Made by a program: the position numbers and the translations under genes. A model generated the notes under the pieces. That model was given only the letters and a program-made list of their open reading frames with translations, did not search any database and had not been told where the DNA came from. Shown here piece by piece: positions 44,562-52,094 of a DNA stretch of 64,000 nucleotides (position 1 is its first letter; each line of letters opens with the position of its first letter). The DNA comes from Agrobacterium vitis (GTDB taxonomy: Bacteria > Pseudomonadota > Alphaproteobacteria > Rhizobiales > Rhizobiaceae): contig NZ_CP118259.1 in assembly GCF_013337045.2 (NCBI RefSeq), positions 2,940,001 to 3,004,000 on the forward strand, in the 5' to 3' direction.

Positions 44562-44591
44562 AACAAGGCCCGGCAATTGCCGGGCCTTGTT
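44562..44591. terminator. Bidirectional terminator
   Basis: AACAAGGCCCGGCAATTGCC continues as a perfect 30-nt palindrome (stem about 13 bp). It lies between the small hypothetical gene and the minus-strand DUF1328 gene. Confidence 0.85.
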
Positions 44592-44612
44592 GTTATTATC
44601 AGTTCGCAAAGG

Positions 44613-44777
44613 TCAGGCGCGCCTGAACAGACGGCTTACCAACGAAATCAGGAAGAGCACGATGAAGACAAAGAACAGGATCTTTGCAATACCGGCCGAA
44701 GCCCCGGCAATGCCACCAAAACCCAATGCGGCGGCGATAAGAGCGACGACGAGAAAGACGAGAGAATAATACAGCAT
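44613..44777 (-). CDS. DUF1328 small membrane protein (first copy)
   Basis: This 54-residue protein has two hydrophobic helices with the Gly-rich family centre ([22 protein letters not shown]). The start is MLYYSLVFL at 44777; the frame before it is unlikely. An EcfG-type promoter sits 32 nt upstream on the minus strand. A paralogue with the same promoter distance is at 47549. The function is unknown, but the family is a regular member of the alphaproteobacterial general stress regulon. Confidence 0.88.
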   Translation of the reverse strand: MLYYSLVFLVVALIAAALGFGGIAGASAGIAKILFFVFIVLFLISLVSRLFRRA

Positions 44778-44808
44778 GGATTTGAACTCCGTTATCAACT
44801 GATTTAGA

Positions 44809-44833
44809 AACGAAAAGCCTGGGCTAAAGTTCC
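44809..44833 (-). promoter_or_regulatory. EcfG-type promoter of the first DUF1328 gene
   Basis: On the minus strand it reads GGAAC (44833-44829), a 17-nt spacer and GTT (44811-44809), 32 nt before the start codon. Confidence 0.87.
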
Positions 44834-45134
44834 ATCCGCCTCGTCAAGGCGTCATTTTTTGTCGCAAACCCGCTAGCGACAAGCTGGAAGCTCTGGAAAA
44901 TTCTTCCCGCCTCAAGCGCAGCACACCGTCTGGCTCCAGAGATCGCTGTCTTCAACCGCCGGCAATTGAGGACCGTTATCATTTCACCTTAATTTGATGA
45001 AATGCTATCACTCGACATCTTGTTCGCTATATGCGAAATTTCAATTTAACACTTTATATTTTCAGCATAATTTCCTCCTCACCTCGTGTCTGACGCCAGA
45101 GACTAACCCGGAGAAAAAATATGCAGGGAGAAGC
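44834..45134. other. Gene-free stretch between two stress promoters
   Basis: This 300-nt AT-rich stretch separates the minus-strand DUF1328 promoter from the plus-strand nepR-ecfG promoter. A 7-bp inverted repeat (44859-44865 with 44876-44882) is the only structure I see. Confidence 0.5.
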
Positions 45135-45159
45135 GGAACCTTCTCAGATATGGTCCGTT
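45135..45159 (+). promoter_or_regulatory. EcfG-type promoter of nepR-ecfG
   Basis: GGAAC at 45135-45139, a 17-nt spacer and GTT at 45157-45159 lie 35 nt before the nepR start. The sigma factor therefore drives its own operon. Confidence 0.9.
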
Positions 45160-45193
45160 AAGCCTGACATTAAAATCAACCGTCAGAGACATC

Positions 45194-45409
45194 ATGAACA
45201 ACCAGCATAATCATCGTGACGCAGGAGAGGATGGAACCGGGGGAATCCCGGCTGAGGCACACGGCACGATCAGCAGCAAGCTCCGGCAATTCTATGATTC
45301 CGTCCAGGAGGAGGGAATTCCGGACCGTTTCATGGACTTGCTTGAGCGTCTGGATGCCGCCGAACAAAATGCGGGGAAACAGTGCGACAGGAAGGACACT
45401 GCTCGATGA
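45194..45409 (+). CDS. nepR: NepR anti-sigma factor
   Basis: This 71-residue protein has the NepR core FYDSVQEEGIPDRFMDLLERL at about residues 33-53, with variable ends. It holds EcfG inactive until phosphorylated PhyR takes it away. It is translationally coupled to ecfG (ATGA overlap), the standard arrangement. It shares most of its core with the second copy at 39755. Confidence 0.93.
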   Translation: MNNQHNHRDAGEDGTGGIPAEAHGTISSKLRQFYDSVQEEGIPDRFMDLLERLDAAEQNAGKQCDRKDTAR

Positions 45410-45972
45410 CCCTTGAAAAGCAATCGGATGATCGCGGCTTCAAGAGAGATATGCTGGCTGCCCTGCCCAATCTACGTGCGTTTGCCGTGTCGCTGGCCGG
45501 ACGGCATCACGTTGCGGACGATCTTGTCCAGGATACGATCATGAAAGCCTGGGCAAAGCAGGATCATTTCGAACCGGGCACCAATATGAAAGCCTGGTTG
45601 TTCACCATTCTGCGCAACGAATTCTATTCGCAAATGCGCAAACGCGGTCGTGAGGTCTCCGACCCCGACGGCATTTTCACCTCACAGCTGGCTGTTCATC
45701 CTCAGCAATACGGTTCGCTGGACCTTCAGGACTTCAAAAAGGCGCTCGATCAACTGCCGAGCGACCAGCGCGAAGCCATTATTCTGGTGGGTGCCTCCGG
45801 TTTCGCCTATGAGGAAGCAGCGGAAATTTGCGGTTGCGCTGTTGGCACCATCAAGAGCCGGATCAATCGGGCGCGAAACCGCCTGCAGGAAATTCTTGGT
45901 GTGAGCGGTGAAGGCGATTTCGGTCCCGACGCCCATGACGCTGCGGTAACGAAACGCGCATTTGCGGTATAA
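45406..45972 (+). CDS. ecfG: General stress ECF sigma factor EcfG
   Basis: This 188-residue ECF sigma factor has region 2 (HHVADDLVQDTIMKAWAKQDHF) and region 4 (LPSDQREAIILVGASGFAYEEAAEICGCAVGTIKSRINRARNRL), the EcfG/RpoE2 group pattern. It directs transcription from GGAAC-N16/17-GTT promoters, six of which are visible between 38 and 48 kb. The start at 45406 overlaps the nepR stop. A hairpin terminator follows at 45979. Confidence 0.95.
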   Translation: MTLEKQSDDRGFKRDMLAALPNLRAFAVSLAGRHHVADDLVQDTIMKAWAKQDHFEPGTNMKAWLFTILRNEFYSQMRKRGREVSDPDGIFTSQLAVHPQQYGSLDLQDFKKALDQLPSDQREAIILVGASGFAYEEAAEICGCAVGTIKSRINRARNRLQEILGVSGEGDFGPDAHDAAVTKRAFAV

Positions 45973-45978
45973 TGACAT

Positions 45979-46013
45979 CTTCCGGTCAGCGTGCGGGTCG
46001 CGCCGACCGGAAG
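45979..46013. terminator. Hairpin between ecfG and the response regulator gene
   Basis: CTTCCGGTC and GACCGGAAG pair perfectly over 9 bp. It sits 6 nt after the ecfG stop and 10 nt before the end of the convergent gene, so it can serve both. Confidence 0.7.
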
Positions 46014-46022
46014 ATTTGCTTG

Positions 46023-46451
46023 TCATCTGTTTGGCCCCTGATCGGCGCCATTCCCCTCGATTTTTGTCTCTAAACCAGCACCCATCGGATCTCGATTGGC
46101 TGCTGCTTCGAATACCGCAGCCAGCAACCGTTGCTCGTCAAACGGCTTTGTCAGGAGCGCAAAGCCAGGTTCTGGCTGGCTAAACCCCGGCACCTCATCG
46201 AAGGAGGTCAGAAACACCACCCCCGCATTGTGACTTCGAATAAGATCGAACCGCGTACGGTTCTGCTCCGGCATGATGGTCGCATCGATCAGCACCACAT
46301 CATAGCGGGCTTCGCTCAATCTCAATGGCATATCGCGAGGGAGGCAAACGGTGATTTTGCCGCCTGCAACTTCCGTCAGCACGACCTCGATCTCGATAGC
46401 GATCAAGGCCTGTTTTTCAGCAACGAGTACATGCAGCGGTTTTTCAGTCAT
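46023..46451 (-). CDS. Single-domain response regulator with degenerate acidic pocket
   Basis: This 142-residue receiver-domain protein has no output domain. The phospho-acceptor strand is present (VVLIDATI, Asp at about 56), as are the Thr/Ser strand (VVFLTSF) and the conserved Lys (LLTKPF). At the first strand the usual acidic pair is replaced: LVAEKQALIA has E-K-Q where most receivers have D/E-D-x. Metal binding and phosphorylation may be altered. It converges on ecfG and may be part of the stress phosphorelay, for example as a phosphate sink or a constitutive binder. Confidence 0.85.
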   Translation of the reverse strand: MTEKPLHVLVAEKQALIAIEIEVVLTEVAGGKITVCLPRDMPLRLSEARYDVVLIDATIMPEQNRTRFDLIRSHNAGVVFLTSFDEVPGFSQPEPGFALLTKPFDEQRLLAAVFEAAANRDPMGAGLETKIEGNGADQGPNR

Positions 46452-46592
46452 TGATTAACCTTTTTGCTTAAAAGCCCTTATCGGTGCTGCATCGCTCCGG
46501 GTCATTTAAAAAAGACATGTCACCTGTCCTCAATCAGGAACATTTGTTCCTCCTGATACTTTACTGAAAATAAAAGCAAATAAGGAGACGGA

Positions 46593-47366
46593 ATGCCAGA
46601 GGAACCGGCAAGGCATGGAGAACGGCTCAAGAACGGAATTCACACGGCCTGTCTGGTCTGCCCAATCCGCCTCAATGACCATTTCCGCGAATTCACACCC
46701 GGCGAGCTCGAATTCGTCCGCGCATTCCGAAAGGGTGAATTTCATGCTGACGCGGGGACGACAATCCTTGTTGAAGGCAGCCATAGTGCTCATCTTTACA
46801 CAACCCTGACCGGCTGGGGATTTCGTTATAAAATCCTCGAGGATGGTCGCAGGCAGATTCTGAATTACGTGGTTCCGGGTGATATGATCGGTTTGCAGGG
46901 CGCGGTTTTCGATGAAATGGCCCATTCCGTTGAAGCACTGACACCCATGCGGCTTTGCGTCTTTGAGCGAGAGCGGCTTTTTTCCCTTTTTGAAAAGCAT
47001 CCAGGCCTTGGCTACGACCTGACCTGGATCGCGTCACGCGAAGAAAGCATGCTGGATGATCATCTGATCAGCATTGGCCGGCGCACCGCACTGGAGCGCG
47101 CTGCCTATCTGCTGGCTTTCCTGGATGATCGCGGCCGGGTGGCTGGGCTTGTCGACGCGGAGAAACCCTATTTACCGATCACTCAGGTCCACGTTGCCGA
47201 CACGCTCGGCCTTTCGATCGTTCACACCAACAAGACTTTGAAAAAGCTGACCGCCCGTGGCCTGATCCGCTGGCTGGACCGTGGGTGCGAAATCCTTGAC
47301 AGCGCCGGTCTTCAGGCTGCTGCAAACTGGACGCCCGATGGCATGATGCGCCGTCCTTTTATCTGA
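46593..47366 (+). CDS. Crp/Fnr family transcriptional regulator
   Basis: This 257-residue protein has a cyclic-nucleotide-binding-like beta-roll (about 35-150) and a C-terminal winged helix-turn-helix (about 165-240; ITQVHVADTLGLSIVHTNKTL). Near the N terminus are two Cys (TACLVCP), fewer than the four needed for an Fnr Fe-S cluster, so it is not a classic oxygen sensor. Rhizobial genomes have many such paralogues of unknown signal. An inverted repeat (GGAAC-ATTT-GTTCC, 46537-46550) lies about 43 nt before the start and could be an operator. Confidence 0.87.
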   Translation: MPEEPARHGERLKNGIHTACLVCPIRLNDHFREFTPGELEFVRAFRKGEFHADAGTTILVEGSHSAHLYTTLTGWGFRYKILEDGRRQILNYVVPGDMIGLQGAVFDEMAHSVEALTPMRLCVFERERLFSLFEKHPGLGYDLTWIASREESMLDDHLISIGRRTALERAAYLLAFLDDRGRVAGLVDAEKPYLPITQVHVADTLGLSIVHTNKTLKKLTARGLIRWLDRGCEILDSAGLQAAANWTPDGMMRRPFI

Positions 47367-47424
47367 CGGTGATTTTTGTCCGAGATCAAACGGTACAATA
47401 CAATTCTTCCCTCCTACAAAGAAA

Positions 47425-47460
47425 CCGAAGTCCGTCAGCTGGAGATCCGGCGGACTTCGG
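47425..47460 (+). terminator. Hairpin after the Crp/Fnr gene
   Basis: CCGAAGTCCG and CGGACTTCGG form a perfect 10-bp stem with a 16-nt loop. There is no T run after it. Confidence 0.6.
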
Positions 47461-47548
47461 CTTCGCCCGCCTTGGGGGGCAAGGAACGGGCATCTTCTCC
47501 CGCGCCGAATGGCGCAGGATAAGGCGAGTCTATTTTAATGCATGTATT

Positions 47549-47713
47549 TTATGCGACGATGACAATGCCGCTGACCAAGGCGATGATGAAGATTACCAAC
47601 ACGATAAAGATCAGGATTTTCGCAATACCGGCAGAAGCCCCGGCCACACCTCGGAAGCCAAGAAGGCTGGCGACGGCGGCAATCAGCAGAAAAATCAAAA
47701 TCCAGTGCAGCAT
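47549..47713 (-). CDS. DUF1328 small membrane protein (second copy)
   Basis: This 54-residue two-helix protein (MLHWILIFLLIAAVASLLGF, then [19 protein letters not shown]) is a paralogue of the one at 44613. The frame extends upstream to 47887 without family support. It has its own EcfG promoter 33 nt before the start, almost the same spacing as the first copy. The presence of two close copies suggests duplication within the stress island. Confidence 0.88.
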   Translation of the reverse strand: MLHWILIFLLIAAVASLLGFRGVAGASAGIAKILIFIVLVIFIIALVSGIVIVA

Positions 47714-47745
47714 GACAGGCTCCTTGAAATAATTATCGGCAGGAG

Positions 47746-47770
47746 AACGGCAAGCGACTGAAAATGTTCC
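47746..47770 (-). promoter_or_regulatory. EcfG-type promoter of the second DUF1328 gene
   Basis: On the minus strand it reads GGAAC (47770-47766), a 17-nt spacer and GTT (47748-47746), 33 nt before the start codon. Confidence 0.87.
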
Positions 47771-47854
47771 TTCATTGGCAAGGGGCGATACCCGGCATGG
47801 GCAATTTTCCATGGTCTTCGCAGGCAACAATCCGCCAAGCTTCATGCCCGCTAC

Positions 47855-47990
47855 TCGGGAAAACCAAGAGCCACTTTTCCCTGGCAAGCGCGAGAGACGG
47901 CCCGCTTCATTCTGAAACAGGCAGTCTCTCTGATCTTCTGTTGGAGCTTGCCTGATCGGGAAAACCGGGGGCCACTTTTCCCTGGCAAGC
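47855..47990. repeat. Pair of 35-nt direct repeats (rhizobial extragenic repeat)
   Basis: Copies at 47855-47889 and 47956-47990 match at 32 of 35 positions. Each begins TCGGGAAAACC and ends CCACTTTTCCCTGGCAAGC. GGGAAAA and TTTTCCC let each copy fold into a hairpin. A related element in reverse orientation is at 39639. They lie in a 428-nt gene-free region before exbB. Confidence 0.75.
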
Positions 47991-48034
47991 TCGGGGGCAA
48001 GCTCAGGGAAAATGCATCCTTGGCAAGATTATAC

Positions 48035-48051
48035 TTGAAAACATCACTCAA
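48035..48051 (+). promoter_or_regulatory. Iron-responsive operator (IRO/RirA-type) before exbB
   Basis: TTGA-N9-TCAA (core TGA at 48036-48038, TCA at 48048-48050) is the rhizobial iron-responsive operator pattern. It lies 91 nt upstream of the exbB start. By family knowledge RirA would repress the TonB system when iron is plentiful. Confidence 0.72.
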
Positions 48052-48141
48052 CTTTAATATCGACAAACAATTAAAGGCACTGCACCGCCATGCGCGGAAC
48101 ATGCCGGCACCGGCAATGGATTTTGATCGGAAGGTTGTTTG

Positions 48142-49155
48142 ATGGCGTATCGTCGCTCCTCTTCGCTCGCTCGCGTGAGCATGACCGTGGTTATTGGCTC
48201 GGGCCTGCTGATAACCGGCACGCTGATGAGCTCAGCCACCGCCTTCGCCCAGCAAGGGACGGCACAAGCTCAAACCACAAGCGAACCGACCCTAGCCACA
48301 CCTGTCCAAACATTGCCGCAAGAAACGCCTGCGGCACCTGCCAATTTGACAGCTCCACCAGCCGATACTGCTGTGTCACCTTCTCCCACGGAAGGCGTCG
48401 CAATGGACGCTCCCGCCGCAGTGCAGCGCTCCGATATTCCCCACGATCTTTCCCCTGTTGGCATGTTCATGGCTGCCGACTGGGTCGTTAAGTCAGTGAT
48501 GATTGCACTTGGCCTTGCCTCGGTCGCAACCTGGACCATCCTGCTTGTCAAAACCCTTCAGCTTTCCGGCTCAAAGGCGAGACTGCGGCGCGGTCTGGCC
48601 GTGCTGCAGGAAGCGCGATCCCTCTCGCAAGCGGCGGGCGCATTGCAGAAGCGGCGCGGCACAGTGCCAGATATGCTGCTGATCGCTGCACGCGAGTTGA
48701 AACTATCAGAGCCTGCGCTTGATTATGCCGGCAATGACGGCGTCAAGGAACGGGTAAGCTCGGCCCTGTCGCGGATCGAATCGCGCGCCGGGCGCCGCAT
48801 GACCGCCGGAACCGGCATTCTTGCCACCATCGGCTCGATCGGTCCCTTTGTCGGTCTGTTCGGCACCGTCTGGGGCATTATGAATTCCTTCATTGGCATT
48901 TCACAGTCGCAGACCACCAATCTTGCCGTCGTCGCGCCCGGTATTGCCGAAGCGCTGCTGGCCACCGCGATCGGTCTGGTTGCCGCCATTCCCGCCGTGG
49001 TGATCTATAACGTGTTTGCCCGCGCGGTGACCGGCTATCGCCAGCAATTGCTGGATGCGGCAACAGCGGTGGAACGGCTGGTCAGCCGGGATCTCGATTT
49101 CCGCAAGGTGCCGGCCGATGTGCGCGCCGCCCGCCTCAAGGTGGTGACGGAGTAA
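48142..49155 (+). CDS. exbB: Biopolymer transport protein ExbB (TonB system)
   Basis: This 337-residue inner-membrane proton-channel subunit has an N-terminal signal sequence (to about 37) and an Ala/Pro/Thr-rich extension typical of rhizobial ExbB. TM1 is at about 112-135. The pore helices are in GSIGPFVGLFGTVWGIMNSF and AEALLATAIGLVAAIPAVVIYN. With ExbD it powers TonB for uptake of siderophores or heme. I chose the ATG at 48142, with GGAAGG 7 nt upstream, over a TTG three bases earlier. Confidence 0.93.
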   Translation: MAYRRSSSLARVSMTVVIGSGLLITGTLMSSATAFAQQGTAQAQTTSEPTLATPVQTLPQETPAAPANLTAPPADTAVSPSPTEGVAMDAPAAVQRSDIPHDLSPVGMFMAADWVVKSVMIALGLASVATWTILLVKTLQLSGSKARLRRGLAVLQEARSLSQAAGALQKRRGTVPDMLLIAARELKLSEPALDYAGNDGVKERVSSALSRIESRAGRRMTAGTGILATIGSIGPFVGLFGTVWGIMNSFIGISQSQTTNLAVVAPGIAEALLATAIGLVAAIPAVVIYNVFARAVTGYRQQLLDAATAVERLVSRDLDFRKVPADVRAARLKVVTE

Positions 49156-49159
49156 TCCG

Positions 49160-49627
49160 ATGGCTGGAGGTATCCGCGAAAATTCCGGCGACGATCTAGT
49201 TGAAAATCACGAGATCAATGTCACCCCTTTCATCGATGTCATGCTGGTTTTGCTGATCATCTTCATGGTGGCGGCTCCGTTGGCGACTGTCGATGTCAAT
49301 GTCGATCTCCCCGCCTCCAGCGCCACACCGGCCAAACGGCCGGACGAGCCGGTCTATCTCACCCTGAAACAGGATCTCAGCCTGGCGCTTGGCAATGACA
49401 CGGTCAGCCGCGACAGGCTGCCGACCGTGCTGGAACAGGTCTCCAAGGGCAATAAAGACACGCGGATTTTCCTGCGCGCCGATAAGAATGTCGGCTACGG
49501 CGAATTCATGACGGTGATGAACCTGCTGCGCGACGCAGGTTATCTGAAGATCGCCCTGGTTGGGGTGGAAACATTGCCGCAGGCGACCAGCATTACGCCA
49601 CCCGCAGAGGATACCAACGGCCAATGA
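49160..49627 (+). CDS. exbD: Biopolymer transport protein ExbD
   Basis: This 155-residue protein has one TM helix carrying the essential proton-relay Asp: EINVTPFIDVMLVLLIIFMV (Asp26). A periplasmic domain follows. It is 4 nt after exbB and overlaps tonB by 4 nt. Confidence 0.95.
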   Translation: MAGGIRENSGDDLVENHEINVTPFIDVMLVLLIIFMVAAPLATVDVNVDLPASSATPAKRPDEPVYLTLKQDLSLALGNDTVSRDRLPTVLEQVSKGNKDTRIFLRADKNVGYGEFMTVMNLLRDAGYLKIALVGVETLPQATSITPPAEDTNGQ

Positions 49628-50577
49628 GCAGGCAAGCGGACCCGACAGGGCGGCGCAGTTCCGCCCTCGATTGGTTGCTCTGGTGTACAGCCGGAACCCT
49701 GGTGTTTGCCGCCCATGCCGGTGCCGTGGCGCTGATGCTGCAACAGCCGGAAGAGCCGTTGGCCGACGGTGCTCCGCCCGCTGCGATCATGATTGAGCTG
49801 GCTCCCGAACCGGTTGCTACCAAGGTCGAGGAAAACCAGATCACGCCCGATCAGCAGGATGCCGAAGAGGTAAAATCCGAGGCGGTGGAGAAGCCGCCAC
49901 AGCCGGTCGAGCCGCCACCCGTGCCACAGCCGCCCGAGGCGCAGCCACCGGAACCGACACCGCCTGAAAAAATCGAAGAAACACCACCACCGCCACCCGA
50001 GGTCGCGGAAGTGCAGCCCGAGCCACCACCGGAACCCGAGCCCAAACCGGTGGAAGAACCGACGGTCGAGGAACAGGTAACGAAGGAACTGGAAAATGTG
50101 GAAGTCCCACTGCCGGTAACTCGTCCAGTGCAAAAGCCGGTGGAGACTGCAGACACGACACCGGTTAAAAAGAAGCAACCGAAAGCCACCCCGCAGCCGC
50201 AGGCCCAGAAAGCCCAGCGCGAGGCCCAGGCAGAGGTGACGCAATCGGACCGGACGGCGGCTTCCAACACCAGTTCCGGCCTGTTTTCATCGAGTGTCAG
50301 CCCGCAAAATTGGCAGGCACGGCTGGCTTCCTATCTTGAGCGACGCAAGCGCTATCCAAGCGAAGCCCGCGCCAACAAGGAGGAAGGCACGGTTTACGCC
50401 CGCTTCCAGATCGATGACAGCGGCAATGTTCTCTCGGTGTCGATTTCCCGGTCTTCAGGGTTTGCAAATCTGGATCAGGCAACGGTCGATGCCATAAAAC
50501 GTGCCTCACCGGTGCCAGCACCTCCACTAGGTGTCAGCAAGACGATTACGGTACCGTTCCGCTTCAATCTCAAATAA
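49624..50577 (+). CDS. tonB: Energy transducer TonB
   Basis: This 317-residue protein has an N-terminal anchor (about 18-38, WLLWCTAGTLVFAAHAGAVA). A long Pro/Glu- then Pro/Lys-rich spacer (about 70-190) crosses the periplasm. The C-terminal TonB domain (about 225-317) contains RRKRYPSEARANKEEGTVYARFQIDDSG, split here between its first strand and SRSSGFANLDQATVDAIKRA. It couples ExbB/ExbD energy to outer-membrane receptors, none of which is encoded in this window. Confidence 0.94.
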   Translation: MSRQADPTGRRSSALDWLLWCTAGTLVFAAHAGAVALMLQQPEEPLADGAPPAAIMIELAPEPVATKVEENQITPDQQDAEEVKSEAVEKPPQPVEPPPVPQPPEAQPPEPTPPEKIEETPPPPPEVAEVQPEPPPEPEPKPVEEPTVEEQVTKELENVEVPLPVTRPVQKPVETADTTPVKKKQPKATPQPQAQKAQREAQAEVTQSDRTAASNTSSGLFSSSVSPQNWQARLASYLERRKRYPSEARANKEEGTVYARFQIDDSGNVLSVSISRSSGFANLDQATVDAIKRASPVPAPPLGVSKTITVPFRFNLK

Positions 50578-50585
50578 CAACTGGA

Positions 50586-50621
50586 AAAAGGCATCTCCCG
50601 TCAGCCAAGCACGGGAGATGC
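50586..50621. terminator. Shared terminator of tonB and the GH105 gene
   Basis: GCATCTCCCGT and ACGGGAGATGC form a perfect 11-bp stem. On the minus strand a CTTTTT run follows. The stop codon of the GH105 gene (50601-50603) lies at the hairpin. Confidence 0.8.
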
Positions 50622-51716
50622 GGAGTGTGTCGCGCAACGCAGACGCTCCGCTTCAGCCATCATCAATGGACCAACACCCTTGATGTCGTCGTCGTTCAAC
50701 GCCTCAGACAGGTAATAGGCGGGCGTTCCATCCCGGTAGACGCCACCAAATCCGCCCAGACCAGCCACACAACAAATCTGCTTCATCACCATCCGGCCAG
50801 AGGCGTTGGGACCAAGTGCATGGCGGTGAAGACTTTCCAATGCCTCCGCCCCAATCTCCGCCTTTGCCCCCGCAATTCCGAGCCGGGCTGCCTTCAGAGA
50901 GGCATAGGCGAACATCGCCGTGGCGGAGCTTTCAGGATAATTGCCGGGAAGATCGGGCTGATCGATGACCTGCAACCAGCGGCCATCCGCCGTGCGCAAG
51001 TGTGAAAGCCGGGCGAGAAGTCCGCCAAGCTTTTCGGCCAGCATCGACTTATCCGCTCCCTCTGGCACCAGGCCGTAGAGATCGACCATGGCCATCGCCA
51101 GCCAACCGATCGCACGTGCCCAATGGGCGGGCGACAGGCCGGTTTGCGGATCGGCCCAGGCTTGCAGGCGTTCCTCATCATAGCCGTGGCGATAAAGCCC
51201 GCTCACACCATCCGAGGTCAGCTCGAGCGTAACCAGCAATTCTTCCAGCGCATCGCGGACCATCGTCTCCTCGCCAGCCAACTTTCCGTATTCGGCCTTG
51301 AAGGCGAGACCCATATAGAGCCCGTCCAGCCAGACCTGATGGGGATAGCGCAGCTTGTGCCAATAAGGTCCGGCACCAAGGCGCGGATGGCTTTGCAACT
51401 GCCGGGCAAGCCGGTCCGCAGCAATCCGGTAACGATTGTCATCCGTCGTTTTCAGCAGGAAAATCAGCGCCCGGCCCGGCAGGATATTGTCGATATTATA
51501 CTCGGTCAGCACGTAATCACGCATCTGGCCCTGGTCATCCAACTGGTCATCGACCAGCCGCTTCAGATGCGCCGACCATCTGGTATCACCGGTCGCCTCG
51601 TAAAGGGCAATCAGCCCGGCATAGAGACAACCGTCCTCATAGCACCAGCTGCCGCCCTTATACGGCTGATAATCACGGGCATAGGCGTCGAAATACTCGA
51701 CCAGATCGACAGTCAT
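50601..51716 (-). CDS. Glycoside hydrolase family 105 (unsaturated glucuronyl/rhamnogalacturonyl hydrolase-like)
   Basis: This 371-residue alpha/alpha-barrel protein resembles YteR/YesR of GH105. These enzymes remove unsaturated uronic acids from lyase-cut pectin such as rhamnogalacturonan. The family aromatic strip and catalytic region are seen in SPAHWARAIGWLAMAMVDL. I start at the ATG at 51716, which has GGGAGG 8 nt upstream; a longer frame to 51803 is less likely. There is no signal peptide, so it is cytoplasmic, which fits import of oligosaccharides by a transporter located elsewhere. Confidence 0.83.
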   Translation of the reverse strand: MTVDLVEYFDAYARDYQPYKGGSWCYEDGCLYAGLIALYEATGDTRWSAHLKRLVDDQLDDQGQMRDYVLTEYNIDNILPGRALIFLLKTTDDNRYRIAADRLARQLQSHPRLGAGPYWHKLRYPHQVWLDGLYMGLAFKAEYGKLAGEETMVRDALEELLVTLELTSDGVSGLYRHGYDEERLQAWADPQTGLSPAHWARAIGWLAMAMVDLYGLVPEGADKSMLAEKLGGLLARLSHLRTADGRWLQVIDQPDLPGNYPESSATAMFAYASLKAARLGIAGAKAEIGAEALESLHRHALGPNASGRMVMKQICCVAGLGGFGGVYRDGTPAYYLSEALNDDDIKGVGPLMMAEAERLRCATHSASPVLG

Positions 51717-51849
51717 ACGGCAGGCCTCCCAAACGATACGGGCGCCGATCCTCCAACCCTCGCCACGAACGGCCAAGTTCATCCGGCTTGCCATCATTGT
51801 CAATCGCCATGTCGCCCGCCGATAACCGTTAAGGCGTCAAATCAGGATG

Positions 51850-52008
51850 TTACCTGCGCAGGATGACCCAGATCGCATGGATGATGCCGGGGATATAGCC
51901 GCACAATGTCAGCAAAATATTCAGCCAGAATTGCAGGCCAATACCGACCTGAAGGAAAACCCCGACCGGGGGCAGAAGAATGGCAAACAGAATGCGAACG
52001 ACGTCCAT
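51850..52008 (-). CDS. Pmp3/YqaE family stress membrane peptide
   Basis: This 52-residue protein (MDVVRILFAILLPPVGVFLQ, then LNILLTLCGYIPGIIHAIWV, ending ILRR) has the two-helix Pmp3/UPF0057 layout with the conserved LPPxGVFLQ and CGYIPGIIHA motifs. Relatives affect membrane potential and salt tolerance. I found it by reading the minus strand directly, since it is too short for usual cut-offs. There is no EcfG promoter upstream. Confidence 0.92.
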   Translation of the reverse strand: MDVVRILFAILLPPVGVFLQVGIGLQFWLNILLTLCGYIPGIIHAIWVILRR

Positions 52009-52094
52009 GACCTATCCTTTGTGCAACACATGTCCATGCAGAAATGGATATCGAGGCAAAAGGGTCCATAGCGAAGATCATGAAATTTTGGTCA

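Noticed and set aside
46537..46561. EcfG promoter before the Crp/Fnr gene
   Set aside because: GGAAC occurs as half of an inverted repeat, but no GTT follows at 16-17 nt on either strand.
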